From Lysobacterales bacterium (GTDB taxonomy: Bacteria > Pseudomonadota > Gammaproteobacteria > Xanthomonadales > SZUA-36): a stretch of 5,952 nt of DNA. This document shows positions 1 to 5,952 of this stretch, piece by piece. How positions within the stretch are numbered: the first letter of the stretch is position 1; each line of letters starts with the position of its first letter. The stretch is taken from assembly GCA_026193295.1 (NCBI GenBank), contig JAPHSB010000136.1, positions 1 through 5,952 of the forward strand, read 5' to 3'. Below the pieces are notes generated by a model, which worked only from the letters and a program-made list of their open reading frames with translations, was not told the DNA's origin and did not search any database. Made by a program: the position numbers and the translations under genes.

Positions 1-597
1 CAGATCGACGACATCCTTGGAGCCGTGCATGTCGCGCGTCCCAAGACGGAAGTCCTCTTCACCAAGCACGGCTTCGCGGAAATAGGCATAGGTGCCGGAG
101 TTGTTCTGACGGCTGACGACCACGATTTCCTGGTTCTGACAGCCGGGGACCTCGACGCCCAGATCGGTCCAGCTCAAAGTCTTGCCGCCGTCAACGTAGA
201 TCTCCTTTAGCTGAGCGATGCTGATGCCGTCGATCGGGTTGTCGGCATGCAGGTAAATCGCCAGCGCGTCATAACCGACCGTGTGCTGGATCGGATCGTG
301 GTCGTTGGCCCGGGCTTGCTCCAACTCGCTGTCCTTGATGGCGCGGCTGGCATTGGCGATATCCACCGTGCCGTTGATCAGGGCTGCGATGCCGGTGCCG
401 GACCCGCCGCCGCTGACGGCGACGACGACACTGGGGTTGACCGTCTGGTATTCCTCGGCCCAGGCCTGGGCAACGTTGACCAGGGTATCCGACCCCTTGT
501 TCTGGATGACCTGGCGCCGCTCTCCGCCGCCGCAGGCAGACAGCAGGGCCGCCGTCATGGTAATGAGAAGAATCAGCAAAGCAGTGCGCGTAAACAT
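1..597 (-). CDS. pstS: PstS-family phosphate ABC transporter substrate-binding lipoprotein (N-terminal part, cut by window edge)
   Basis: Minus-strand gene read from the ATG at 597 to the left edge; 199 residues are visible and the C-terminus is missing. Residues 1-22 form a lipoprotein signal: Arg4, a hydrophobic stretch (ALLILLITMTAALL) and lipobox LSAC with Cys22 as the lipidated residue. The mature part has the PstS/PBP-like hallmarks: QNKGSDTLVN (31-41) near the start, a glycine/serine loop SGGGSGTG (62-69), TVDIANASR (78-86) with an Asp matching the phosphate-binding Asp of E. coli PstS, and RQNNSGT (163-169), matching its Arg-x3-Ser-Gly-Thr ligand loop. PstS-type proteins capture phosphate in the periplasm for the PstCAB importer; lipid anchoring would fix this one to a membrane. 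A Pho box upstream supports the role. Start choice: GGGAG lies 7 bases before the ATG and the signal peptide begins there. Whether pstCAB follows lies outside the window, and a phosphate-sensing or auxiliary PstS-like role is possible. Confidence 0.88.
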   Translation of the reverse strand, partial: MFTRTALLILLITMTAALLSACGGGERRQVIQNKGSDTLVNVAQAWAEEYQTVNPSVVVAVSGGGSGTGIAALINGTVDIANASRAIKDSELEQARANDHDPIQHTVGYDALAIYLHADNPIDGISIAQLKEIYVDGGKTLSWTDLGVEVPGCQNQEIVVVSRQNNSGTYAYFREAVLGEEDFRLGTRDMHGSKDVVDL

Positions 598-604
598 ACG
601 GTAT

Positions 605-609
605 CTCCC
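605..609 (-). promoter_or_regulatory. Ribosome binding site of the PstS-like gene
   Basis: On the minus strand GGGAG sits 7 bases upstream of the ATG at 597. It fixes the start so that the lipoprotein signal peptide is complete. Confidence 0.7.
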
Positions 610-649
610 ATTGGATGGACTTCAAACCGTTCCAAGCTAAAGGCCTATT

Positions 650-667
650 GTGACAATTCCGTGACAG
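650..667 (-). promoter_or_regulatory. Pho box (PhoB binding site) upstream of the PstS-like gene
   Basis: Read on the minus strand the site is CTGTCAC-GGAA-TTGTCAC: two 7-base direct repeats whose starts are 11 bases apart, the architecture of the PhoB-binding Pho box (repeat consensus CTGTCAT/C with a 4-base spacer). It lies 52 bases before the ATG of the PstS-like gene and points toward it. Ten bases downstream is TAGCTT (639-634), a poor -10 element at the expected spacing, consistent with a PhoB-dependent promoter in which the Pho box replaces the -35 region. The rest of the divergent spacer (668-786) holds only weak promoter-like matches for the crotonase gene, for example TATAAG at 713-718 without a well-spaced -35. 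What is seen is the repeat; PhoB control is inferred. Confidence 0.8.
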
Positions 668-786
668 GACCGAACGGGGCTTGAATTTGCTGCTATGAAA
701 ACACCTGCAGAATATAAGCCCGAGAGGGTTTTGGCCACACTGATACTCGTCAACAAAAGGCCCGGCGGCCAAGCTATGATGTGGAG

Positions 787-1542
787 ATGGGAGCTGTAAC
801 GCTGAAGGTCGAAGGCCCTGTTGCCCACCTGACCCTGGACCATCCGGAGCGGCACAACGCGCTGACGCGCGAGGGGCTGGACCAGTTCCTCGGCCGCCTG
901 CAGAGCATCGAGAGCAACCCGGAAATCCGCGCCCTGGTCCTGACCGGCGCCGGTGACCGGACGTTCTGCTCGGGCGCCGCCCTGGACGAGGTCCGGGCGG
1001 GCGCTGTCGACGGGGATACATTCCAGGTCGTGGCGGACCGCCTGGCCGCCCTGCCCATCCCGAAACTGGCCGTCATGAACGGCAGCGCGTATGGGGGCGG
1101 CGCCGAGCTTGGCCTGTGCTGCGATTTCCGCTATGGCGTCGAGGGCATGAAAATCCGCGTGCCGGCCGCGTCCTTCGGGCTGTGCTACCCGCCGGCGGGA
1201 ATCCAGCGTTATGTCAGCCGGCTTGGCGTGGAGGCCGCCAAGCGCATCCTGGTGGCGACGGAGACACTTGAGACCGACGAATTGTTGCGCATAGGTTACC
1301 TGCACCGGGTCTGTTCACGGGAGGAGCTGCCGACGCTGGCCGACGAGTGGGCCCAACGCCTGGCCGGACTTGCGCCGCTGGCGGTCCGCGCCATGCTTGC
1401 GATCTGCAACGGGGCAGCTGACGGCGCCCTGGATGCCGGGCAAGCCCGCGAATGGGCGGAACGCTGCAACCGCTCCAATGACCTGCAGGAGGGTCTGCAG
1501 GCAGCCCTCGAAAAACGCGCGCCGAAGTTCAGCGGCAATTAA
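787..1542 (+). CDS. Enoyl-CoA hydratase/isomerase (crotonase) family protein
   Basis: About 251 residues, normal length for a single-domain crotonase. Numbering here starts from the alternative GTG at 781. HPERHNALT (21-29) is the usual N-terminal crotonase motif. RTFCSGAAL (60-68) and NGSAYGGGAELGLCCDFR (100-117) form the CoA-binding and oxyanion-hole segments. Glu109 in GGGAEL matches the first catalytic glutamate of hydratases (rat Glu144). The second acid (rat Glu164, in QPE) is Ala129 here (RVPAAS), while the following GLCYPPAGIQR still aligns with the GTIPGAGGTQR-type loop. The C-terminus EKRAPKFSGN is typical. Standard two-glutamate hydration is therefore doubtful; isomerase, hydrolase, decarboxylase or other acyl-CoA chemistry is possible. 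Neither start has a well-placed Shine-Dalgarno: GTG 781 has none, and ATG 787 has GTGGAG directly abutting it. I prefer ATG 787 because homologues begin near here. It is divergent from the PstS-like gene and convergent with the renalase-like gene, 20 bases from its end. Confidence 0.88.
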   Translation: MGAVTLKVEGPVAHLTLDHPERHNALTREGLDQFLGRLQSIESNPEIRALVLTGAGDRTFCSGAALDEVRAGAVDGDTFQVVADRLAALPIPKLAVMNGSAYGGGAELGLCCDFRYGVEGMKIRVPAASFGLCYPPAGIQRYVSRLGVEAAKRILVATETLETDELLRIGYLHRVCSREELPTLADEWAQRLAGLAPLAVRAMLAICNGAADGALDAGQAREWAERCNRSNDLQEGLQAALEKRAPKFSGN

Positions 1543-1562
1543 AGGGTCTCGCTTCGCTCGAC

Positions 1563-2588
1563 TTACCCAGCCGGGGTCGGCGGGTCGCCTACGGCTCCGA
1601 TGCGGCGCGAGGCCGCGATGCCACTGAGGAATGCGCCCTCGACCCGTGAGCCGGCGCACCAGTCACCGGCCAGGGCCAAACGTTGTTGTTCGAACCACAA
1701 GGCACCGCTTTCCAACGGCTGACGGGCGCGCGAGTAACGCCAGCGGTGGGCCGCTGCGAATTCTACGTGCACGCTGGCTGCCCCCGGCAGCAGCCGCGCA
1801 GCGTCGAGTAACCCATCGACCACCTGTGCCGCGCCTGTCTCCAGATGAGTCCGGGACCATTCGCTCGTGGCATGCAGAACCCAGGCGGGCGCCGCGGGAC
1901 GGCCCGGTCTGGCTGCCTGATTGCAGACCCAGGCGAGGGACCCCTCATTGACGAAGGCAGCGTCCCAGTCAGCCAGCAGCGGCTGGTCCAGAACGGCCAT
2001 CAGCGCCCAACAGGGCTCCATCACGAGGTCGTGCAACGCCTGACCCACCGTTGCGATCAATCCAGGGTCGGCCAGCAGCGGAGTGACCTGGTCCGGGGGC
2101 GTGGTGATGACCAGGGCGTCGGCCTCGATGGTCCGGCCGTCCATGGCCTCGACGCGCCAGCCAGCATCGCTGAGCGCAACCTGTCGCACTCGCCATTCGA
2201 AGCGGCAGTCGGCGAGCTCCCTGGCCAACGCCCGGCAAATCGAGCTCATGCCGGGAACCGCGACGAACCGTTCGGTTTCGGCCGGAGCCGACGCGATGCG
2301 GCCATTTTCAACCACGCCAATGCGGCCACCCCAGGGTTCGACGTGGCCGCTTTCGCACCATGCCATAACCTGCTGCAGGAATTGCGGATCACGAGCCGTG
2401 AAGTATTGAGCACCGTGATCGAAGCGCCAGGCCTCGTACCGCCGGGTGGCCATCCTGCCCCCCGGGCCGCGGGCCTTGTCGACAACCACCACTTGGTGTC
2501 CCTGGTCTTCGAGAGCGCGGGCCGCGCTGAGCCCGGCCAGCCCGGCGCCGATGACAGCCACTCGTAGCCTGGGTGCGGGCTGATTCAC
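1563..2588 (-). CDS. Renalase-like FAD-dependent oxidoreductase (NAD(P)-binding Rossmann protein)
   Basis: 341 residues. The N-terminus carries the FAD-binding Rossmann motif VAVIGAGLAGLSAA (10-23, GxGxxG at 14-19), an acidic strand end VVVVDKARGPGGRMATRR (33-50) with Asp37 placed for the ribose, then FDHGAQYFTARDPQF (56-70), typical of the bacterial renalase-like (COG3380) branch of the amine-oxidase superfamily. HRWRYSRA (281-288) and the C-terminal LALAGDWCAGSRVEGAFLSG (304-323) complete the FAD site. No signal peptide is evident, so it is probably cytosolic. Characterised bacterial renalases oxidise 2- and 6-dihydro-NAD(P) isomers, a metabolite-repair reaction; whether this protein does so is inferred from family only. 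The start is GTG at 2588, directly after the TGA of the upstream aminotransferase gene, with no clear Shine-Dalgarno, suggesting coupled re-initiation. A GTG at codon 10 is too close to the Rossmann strand to be preferred. It could instead act on another amine or reduced substrate. Confidence 0.87.
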   Translation of the reverse strand: MNQPAPRLRVAVIGAGLAGLSAARALEDQGHQVVVVDKARGPGGRMATRRYEAWRFDHGAQYFTARDPQFLQQVMAWCESGHVEPWGGRIGVVENGRIASAPAETERFVAVPGMSSICRALARELADCRFEWRVRQVALSDAGWRVEAMDGRTIEADALVITTPPDQVTPLLADPGLIATVGQALHDLVMEPCWALMAVLDQPLLADWDAAFVNEGSLAWVCNQAARPGRPAAPAWVLHATSEWSRTHLETGAAQVVDGLLDAARLLPGAASVHVEFAAAHRWRYSRARQPLESGALWFEQQRLALAGDWCAGSRVEGAFLSGIAASRRIGAVGDPPTPAG

Positions 2589-3722
2589 TCAGCCGGCGCC
2601 AACGCGGTCGAGGGCTTCCTCCAGGCAGACGACCGTGCGGTCGATGTGATGCAGCTTGTCGAGGCCGAACAGGCCGATGCGGAACGAACGGTAGTCGTCC
2701 CCCTCGTCGCACATCAGGGGCACTCCGGCCGCGATTTGCAGCCCCTGCTCGAGGAATTTCCGGCCGTTCTGGATGTCCGGGTCATCGGTGTAGCTGACCA
2801 CCACCCCCGGCGCCTGGAAACCGGGCGCCGCCACGCTGCTAAAGCCCTTGCTCTCGAATAACTGGCGCACCTTGCGGCCAAGTTCCAGTTGTTCCTCACG
2901 GACTTTGTCGAAGCCGTAGGCCTCGGTTTCCTTCACGGTGTCCCGGAAGCTCTTCAGGGCATCGGTGGGCATGGTTGCGTGGTAGGCATGGCCGCCGTTT
3001 TCGTAGGCCCGCATGATGTCCAGCCACTTGCGCAGATCGCAGGCGAAGCTGCTGCTCATAGTCTCTTCGATCCGCTGCAGCGCGGTTTCACCCAGCATAA
3101 TCAGCGCGCTGCAGGGCGAGGCGCTCCAGCCTTTTTGCGGCGCCGAGATCAGCACATCCACGCCGCAGGCCCGCATATCGACCCACAGGTCACCCGAGGC
3201 GATACAGTCCAGCACGAACAGGCCGCCCACCGCATGAACGGCGTCGGCCACGGCCCTGACGTAGTCATCGGGCAGCAGCATACCGGAAGATGTTTCGACA
3301 TGCGGAGCGAACACTACGGCCGGTCGTTCGGCAGCGATGCGCGCCGTAACCTCTTCGACGGGCGCGGGTGCAAAAGGCGCCTGGGGGCCGTCGCCGACCC
3401 GGCGCGCTTTCATCACGATAATGTCCGGGGCGATATCACCCATTTCCAGGATCTGCGACCAGCGATAACTGAACCAGCCGTTGCGGATCACCAGGCACTT
3501 CTGCCCACCGGCAAATTGCCGGGCCACCGCTTCCATGCCGTAGGTGCCGCCGCCCGGCACGACCACAACGCCCGCGGCGTTGTAAACCCTCTTGAGCGTG
3601 GCGGAGATATCCTTCATGACCCCCTGGAAGGTTTTCGACATGTGGTTCAAGGAACGGTCGGTAAAGACCACGGAAAATTCAAGCAGGCCGTCGGGATCGA
3701 CATCGGGCAGTAAACCGGGCAT
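2589..3722 (-). CDS. Class V PLP-dependent aminotransferase (alanine/serine-glyoxylate aminotransferase-like)
   Basis: 377 residues, the usual size of the alanine-glyoxylate/serine-glyoxylate/phosphoserine fold-type I group. PGGGTYGMEA (56-65) is the phosphate-binding and substrate loop. HVETSSGML (141-149) matches the HNETSTG segment of this group. FVLDCIASGDLWVDM (169-183) supplies Asp172, which contacts the PLP pyridine nitrogen. LISAPQKGWSASP (191-203) contains the Schiff-base Lys197. FRIGLFG (347-353) carries Arg348, expected to bind the substrate carboxylate. The protein is cytosolic by appearance. The family transfers amino groups from alanine, serine or related donors to glyoxylate or another keto acid; the true substrate pair is not deducible. 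The N-terminus differs from the classic SgaA motif (here FTDRSLNHMSKTF, 20-32), pointing to a distinct subgroup. The ATG at 3722 is preceded by a purine-rich AGAGAG about 8 bases upstream. It is the first gene of a unit with the renalase-like gene, and divergent from the GST gene. Confidence 0.9.
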   Translation of the reverse strand: MPGLLPDVDPDGLLEFSVVFTDRSLNHMSKTFQGVMKDISATLKRVYNAAGVVVVPGGGTYGMEAVARQFAGGQKCLVIRNGWFSYRWSQILEMGDIAPDIIVMKARRVGDGPQAPFAPAPVEEVTARIAAERPAVVFAPHVETSSGMLLPDDYVRAVADAVHAVGGLFVLDCIASGDLWVDMRACGVDVLISAPQKGWSASPCSALIMLGETALQRIEETMSSSFACDLRKWLDIMRAYENGGHAYHATMPTDALKSFRDTVKETEAYGFDKVREEQLELGRKVRQLFESKGFSSVAAPGFQAPGVVVSYTDDPDIQNGRKFLEQGLQIAAGVPLMCDEGDDYRSFRIGLFGLDKLHHIDRTVVCLEEALDRVGAG

Positions 3723-3830
3723 GGACAGTCTCTCTTTGCGTCGCGGAAACGATCAGGATAACAGCTCTCCCGCATGCTGTGACCGGGAAGATTGCGTATC
3801 ATGCAGCCTCCTGCAACAGGATTCGGACCG
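3723..3830. promoter_or_regulatory. Divergent intergenic region between the aminotransferase and GST genes
   Basis: This 108-base spacer must carry the promoters for both flanking divergent genes. On the plus strand TTGCGT (3736-3741) and GATAAC (3757-3762) resemble -35 and -10 elements, but the 15-base spacer is short. No good minus-strand promoter is visible. CCTG-CAA-CAGG (3810-3820) is a short palindrome too small to call an operator. The regulatory role follows from layout, not from a recognised site. Confidence 0.35.
3818..3821 (+). promoter_or_regulatory. Ribosome binding site of the GST gene
   Basis: AGGA lies 9 bases before the ATG at 3831. It favours that ATG over upstream in-frame starts (TTG 3792, ATG 3801), which would add 13 or 10 residues in front of the conserved GST N-terminus. 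Confidence 0.6.
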
Positions 3831-4460
3831 ATGAAATTCTACGATTGCAAAACGGCTCCCAGCCCGCGCCGCGTGCGCATGTTCATGGCCGAGAAGGGCA
3901 TCGACATTCCGACGGTCCAGGTTGACCTGCGTAACGGTGAACAACTGTCGGAGGCGTTCCGGGAAATCAACCCGCGCTGCACGGTGCCGGTGCTGGAGCT
4001 TGACGACAGCACCCGTCTGACCGACTCATTGGCCATCTGCCATTACCTGGAGTCGCAGTTCCCGGAGCCAAACCTGATGGGGCGTGATGGCCGCGAACAG
4101 GCACTGGTGATGAACTGGCATGAACAGGTCATGTTCGAGGGTTTCCTGGCCGGCGCCGAGGCACTGCGCAACGTCGCCAGGGGTTTTGCCAACCGCGCTC
4201 TGACCGGGCCGAAAGACTTCGGTCAGATACCGGAATTGGCCGAGCGCGGCCGTGCCCGGCTCGAAGAATTCATGGCCGTACTGGACGGTCGACTGGCCGG
4301 GTCGCCCTACGTCGCACTCGATCGCTTCACCATGGCGGACATCGGCGCCTACGTGTGCGTTGACTTCGCCGGCTGGGTCAAACTGCCGGTTCTCGAACAA
4401 TGGCCCAACATCCGCCGCTGGCACGAGGAGCTGTCGGCACGCCCCAGCGCTGCAGCCTGA
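3831..4460 (+). CDS. Glutathione S-transferase family protein
   Basis: 209 residues from the ATG at 3831, a normal cytosolic GST length. The N-terminal thioredoxin-fold domain (about 1-76) starts MKFYDCKTAPSPRRVRMF; Ser11 in APSPRRVR sits where theta-like and many proteobacterial GSTs place the catalytic Ser. NPRCTVPVLELDD (48-59) contains the cis-Pro53 that orders glutathione, and LTDSLAICHYLE (63-74) carries the Asp65-Ser66 pair that binds its gamma-glutamyl end. The all-helical C-terminal domain (about 88-205) contains FTMADIGAYVCVDFAG (166-181), with Thr167-x-x-Asp170 as the N-capping box of the buried helix typical of GSTs. The electrophilic substrate cannot be predicted; many relatives are uncharacterised. 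The start is supported by AGGA 9 bases upstream and by the GST fold beginning at this Met. It ends 17 bases before the convergent fabB stop, with no terminator hairpin evident between them. Confidence 0.9.
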   Translation: MKFYDCKTAPSPRRVRMFMAEKGIDIPTVQVDLRNGEQLSEAFREINPRCTVPVLELDDSTRLTDSLAICHYLESQFPEPNLMGRDGREQALVMNWHEQVMFEGFLAGAEALRNVARGFANRALTGPKDFGQIPELAERGRARLEEFMAVLDGRLAGSPYVALDRFTMADIGAYVCVDFAGWVKLPVLEQWPNIRRWHEELSARPSAAA

Positions 4461-4477
4461 GAGGGTTCAGATCGCGT

Positions 4478-5695
4478 TTAAGCCTGCGGCCGCTGGAACA
4501 CCACGCAGGCATTGGTGCCGCCGAAGCCGAAATTGTTGCTCATGATGGTGCTCAGGCCGGGTCGGTCCTCGCTGGACCGAAGCACCGGCAAACCCTCTGC
4601 CTTCGGGTCCAGCTCAGAGATATTGGCCGAGCCGGCGACGAAGCCCTGTTCCAGCATCAGCAGGCAGTGAATGGCCTCCTGCACGCCCGCGGCGCCCAGG
4701 GAGTGGCCACACAGGGACTTGCTGGAACTGAAGGCGGGCACGTCGTCGCCGAACACTTCGCGCATCGCATCCAGTTCGGCGATGTCACCGACCGGCGTAC
4801 TGGTGCCGTGGGTGTTGATGTAGTCGATCGGCGTATCGATCGTGGCCAGCGCCTGCCGCATGCAGCGCACCGCGCCCTCGCCGGAGGGTGCGACCATGTT
4901 GTCGCCGTCGGACGTCGCGCCGTAACCGACCAGCTCGGCGTAAATGTGCGCTCCACGGGCCTGGGCATGTTCCAGTTCTTCCAGCACCAGCATGCCGCCG
5001 CCGGCCGCAATCACGAAGCCGTCGCGGCCGGCGTCGTAAGCGCGCGAGGCCTGGCCTGGTGTCTCGTTGTAGCCGGACGACATGGCTCCCATGGCGTCGA
5101 ACATCATGGCCAGCGACCAGTGTTCTTCCTCGCCGCCACCGGCAAAGATCACGTCCTGCTTGCCCCACTGGATCTGTTCCATGGCCACGCCGATGCAGTG
5201 GGTGCTGGTCGCGCAGGCCGAGGTGACGGAGTAGTTGAGCCCGCGGATGCCGAAGTGCGTGGCCAGGCAGGCGGAGACCGTGCTGCTCATGGCGCGCGGC
5301 ACCAGGTAGGGCCCGACACGGCGCACGCCTTTTTCGCGCAGCGTGTCGGCGCCCCAGACGATGTTGCCGCTGGAGGCGCCGCCCGACCCGGCGATCAGCC
5401 CGGTGCGTTCGCTTGATAGCACTGTTTCGTCGAGGCCGGCGTCCGTGACGGCGTCCTGCATGGCGACATAGGCATAGGCTGCGGCATCGCCCATGAAGCG
5501 CCGGGCCTTGCGCTCGATGCGCGCTTCGAGGTCGATGTCGACCGAGCCGCAGACCTGACTGCGCAAACCCATTTCTGCGAACGTCTCGTTGAACGTGATG
5601 CCGGATCGGCCGTGGCGCAGAGCCTCGGTAACCGTTTGCTTGTCATTGCCCAGGCAGGAAACGATGCCCATGCCGGTGACGACCACTCGTCGCAT
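4478..5695 (-). CDS. fabB: 3-oxoacyl-[acyl-carrier-protein] synthase I (KAS I)
   Basis: 405 residues, full length. FabB condenses acyl-ACP with malonyl-ACP and is required to elongate the cis-3-decenoyl-ACP made by FabA, so it is essential for anaerobic unsaturated fatty acid synthesis in the cytosol. The N-terminus MRRVVVTGMGIVSCLG is characteristic. The catalytic triad is intact: Cys161 in TSACATS (158-164), His296 in NTHGTSTPVGD (294-304) and His331 in CGHSLGAAG (329-337), with Lys326 just before; numbering is two lower than in E. coli FabB. FGFGGTN (389-395) holds the gatekeeper Phe390. AGGGEEEHWSLAMMFDAMGAMS (185-206) and EELEHAQARGAHIYAE match FabB rather than FabF. The start is certain: AAAGGAGG lies 6 bases upstream of the ATG. 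It lies 17 bases downstream of fabA, forming a fabAB operon. No rho-independent terminator is seen after the stop; it converges on the GST gene. Confidence 0.97.
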   Translation of the reverse strand: MRRVVVTGMGIVSCLGNDKQTVTEALRHGRSGITFNETFAEMGLRSQVCGSVDIDLEARIERKARRFMGDAAAYAYVAMQDAVTDAGLDETVLSSERTGLIAGSGGASSGNIVWGADTLREKGVRRVGPYLVPRAMSSTVSACLATHFGIRGLNYSVTSACATSTHCIGVAMEQIQWGKQDVIFAGGGEEEHWSLAMMFDAMGAMSSGYNETPGQASRAYDAGRDGFVIAAGGGMLVLEELEHAQARGAHIYAELVGYGATSDGDNMVAPSGEGAVRCMRQALATIDTPIDYINTHGTSTPVGDIAELDAMREVFGDDVPAFSSSKSLCGHSLGAAGVQEAIHCLLMLEQGFVAGSANISELDPKAEGLPVLRSSEDRPGLSTIMSNNFGFGGTNACVVFQRPQA

Positions 5696-5701
5696 TGAGG
5701 G

Positions 5702-5709
5702 CCTCCTTT
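5702..5709 (-). promoter_or_regulatory. Strong ribosome binding site of fabB
   Basis: On the minus strand AAAGGAGG lies 6 bases before the fabB ATG, inside the 17-base fabA-fabB gap. It is the strongest ribosome binding site in the window and fixes the fabB start. Confidence 0.85.
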
Positions 5710-5712
5710 ACT

Positions 5713-5952
5713 TTAAAAGCTGTCGGTGGAAAGAAAGAGGCCGACCTTCAGATCCTCGGCCGTATAAATCGTGCGCCCGTCGACGGCCATGCTGCCGTCG
5801 GCGATGACCATGCTGAGCTTGCGGGCAATCAGCCGCTTGATGTCCAGGTGGTAGGTCACCTTTTTGGCCGTCGGCAGCACCTGTCCGGTGAATTTGACCT
5901 TGCCGGCGCCCAGGGCCCGGCCCTTGCCCGGGCAGCCGGACCAGGACAGGAA
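5713..5952 (-). CDS. fabA: 3-hydroxydecanoyl-[acyl-carrier-protein] dehydratase/isomerase (C-terminal part, cut by window edge)
   Basis: The last 79 codons plus TAA are present, with the reading frame open to the right edge. The visible residues contain GKGRALGAGKVKFTGQVLPT and AKKVTYHLDIKRLIARKL, followed by ADGSMAVDGRTIYTAEDLKVGLF. These align almost without gaps to the C-terminal half of E. coli FabA (GKGRALG, KFTGQVLPTAKKVTY, ADG, VDGR, IYTA, DLKVGLF). FabA dehydrates 3-hydroxyacyl-ACP and isomerises trans-2- to cis-3-decenoyl-ACP, the branch point of unsaturated fatty acid synthesis. Its catalytic His and Asp lie in the N-terminal half, outside the window, so activity cannot be confirmed here. 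FabA is about 170 residues, so a little under half is visible. fabB follows 17 bases downstream on the same strand, so the two are very likely co-transcribed; any FabR- or DesT-type operator would lie upstream, beyond the window. Confidence 0.95.
   Translation of the reverse strand, partial: FLSWSGCPGKGRALGAGKVKFTGQVLPTAKKVTYHLDIKRLIARKLSMVIADGSMAVDGRTIYTAEDLKVGLFLSTDSF

Noticed and set aside
681..718. Sigma-70 promoter for the crotonase gene (TTGAAT or TTGCTG with TATAAG)
   Set aside because: TATAAG is a good -10, but the spacers to the candidate -35 hexamers are about 26 and 20 bases, too long to call.
269..1305. Long minus-strand open frames across and opposite the crotonase gene
   Set aside because: They are frame shadows typical of GC-rich DNA: low-complexity Arg/Pro/Gly/Ala-rich translations with no family resemblance, lying over genes with clear domain matches on the other strand or frame.
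1543..1570. Possible terminator between the convergent crotonase and renalase-like genes
   Set aside because: GGGT and ACCC could pair at the ends, but the inner bases (CTCGCTTCGCTCG) are not complementary, and there is no T-run. It is not a credible hairpin.
1845..2567. Long plus-strand open frame opposite the renalase-like gene
   Set aside because: It is antisense to a clear Rossmann flavoprotein and its translation shows no recognisable motif; the same applies to the plus-strand frames at 2889-3713 and 4400-5416 opposite the aminotransferase and fabB.
3810..3820. CCTGCAACAGG palindrome as a regulator binding site before the GST gene
   Set aside because: Four-base arms around three bases are expected by chance in GC-rich DNA, and no second copy or known operator match is seen.
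4461..4477. Bidirectional terminator between the GST gene and fabB
   Set aside because: The 17-base gap has no inverted repeat and no T-run on either strand.
1..5952. CRISPR array, insertion sequence, tRNA/rRNA, phage defence or toxin-antitoxin module
   Set aside because: No regularly spaced repeats, transposase motifs, terminal inverted repeats, RNA-like folds or defence domains were found; nearly all bases belong to the seven metabolic genes.

Overview
The window looks like an ordinary chromosomal segment from a GC-rich proteobacterium, most likely a gammaproteobacterium. The basis is the adjacent fabA-fabB pair (anaerobic unsaturated fatty acid synthesis, arranged as in Pseudomonas rather than E. 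coli), E. coli-like FabB and FabA sequences, an enterobacterial-type Pho box, and a bacterial renalase-like gene. Species cannot be determined from this sequence. There are seven protein genes, two cut by the window edges, and coding density is very high. I see no RNA gene, mobile element, CRISPR array or long repeat.

Layout from left to right: (1) the N-terminal part of a PstS-type phosphate-binding lipoprotein on the minus strand, running off the left edge; (2) a divergent intergenic region of about 190 bases with a clear Pho box pointing toward that gene; (3) a crotonase-family (enoyl-CoA hydratase/isomerase) gene on the plus strand; (4) convergent to it, a two-gene minus-strand unit in which a class V PLP-dependent aminotransferase is followed directly (stop TGA abutting start GTG) by a renalase-like FAD oxidoreductase; (5) a divergent region of about 110 bases; (6) a plus-strand glutathione S-transferase; (7) convergent to it, fabB, preceded by the C-terminal end of fabA, on the minus strand and running off the right edge.

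Functional reading: the left end responds to phosphate starvation. The right end makes unsaturated fatty acids: FabA dehydrates and isomerises the C10 intermediate and FabB elongates the cis product. The middle holds single metabolic enzymes (crotonase, aminotransferase, renalase-like oxidase, GST) whose substrates cannot be read from sequence. Only the aminotransferase/renalase pair has a layout that implies co-expression. I found no convincing undescribed multi-gene system. The points most worth checking are the Pho box, the loss of the second catalytic glutamate in the crotonase, its poorly marked start, and the tight aminotransferase-renalase junction.
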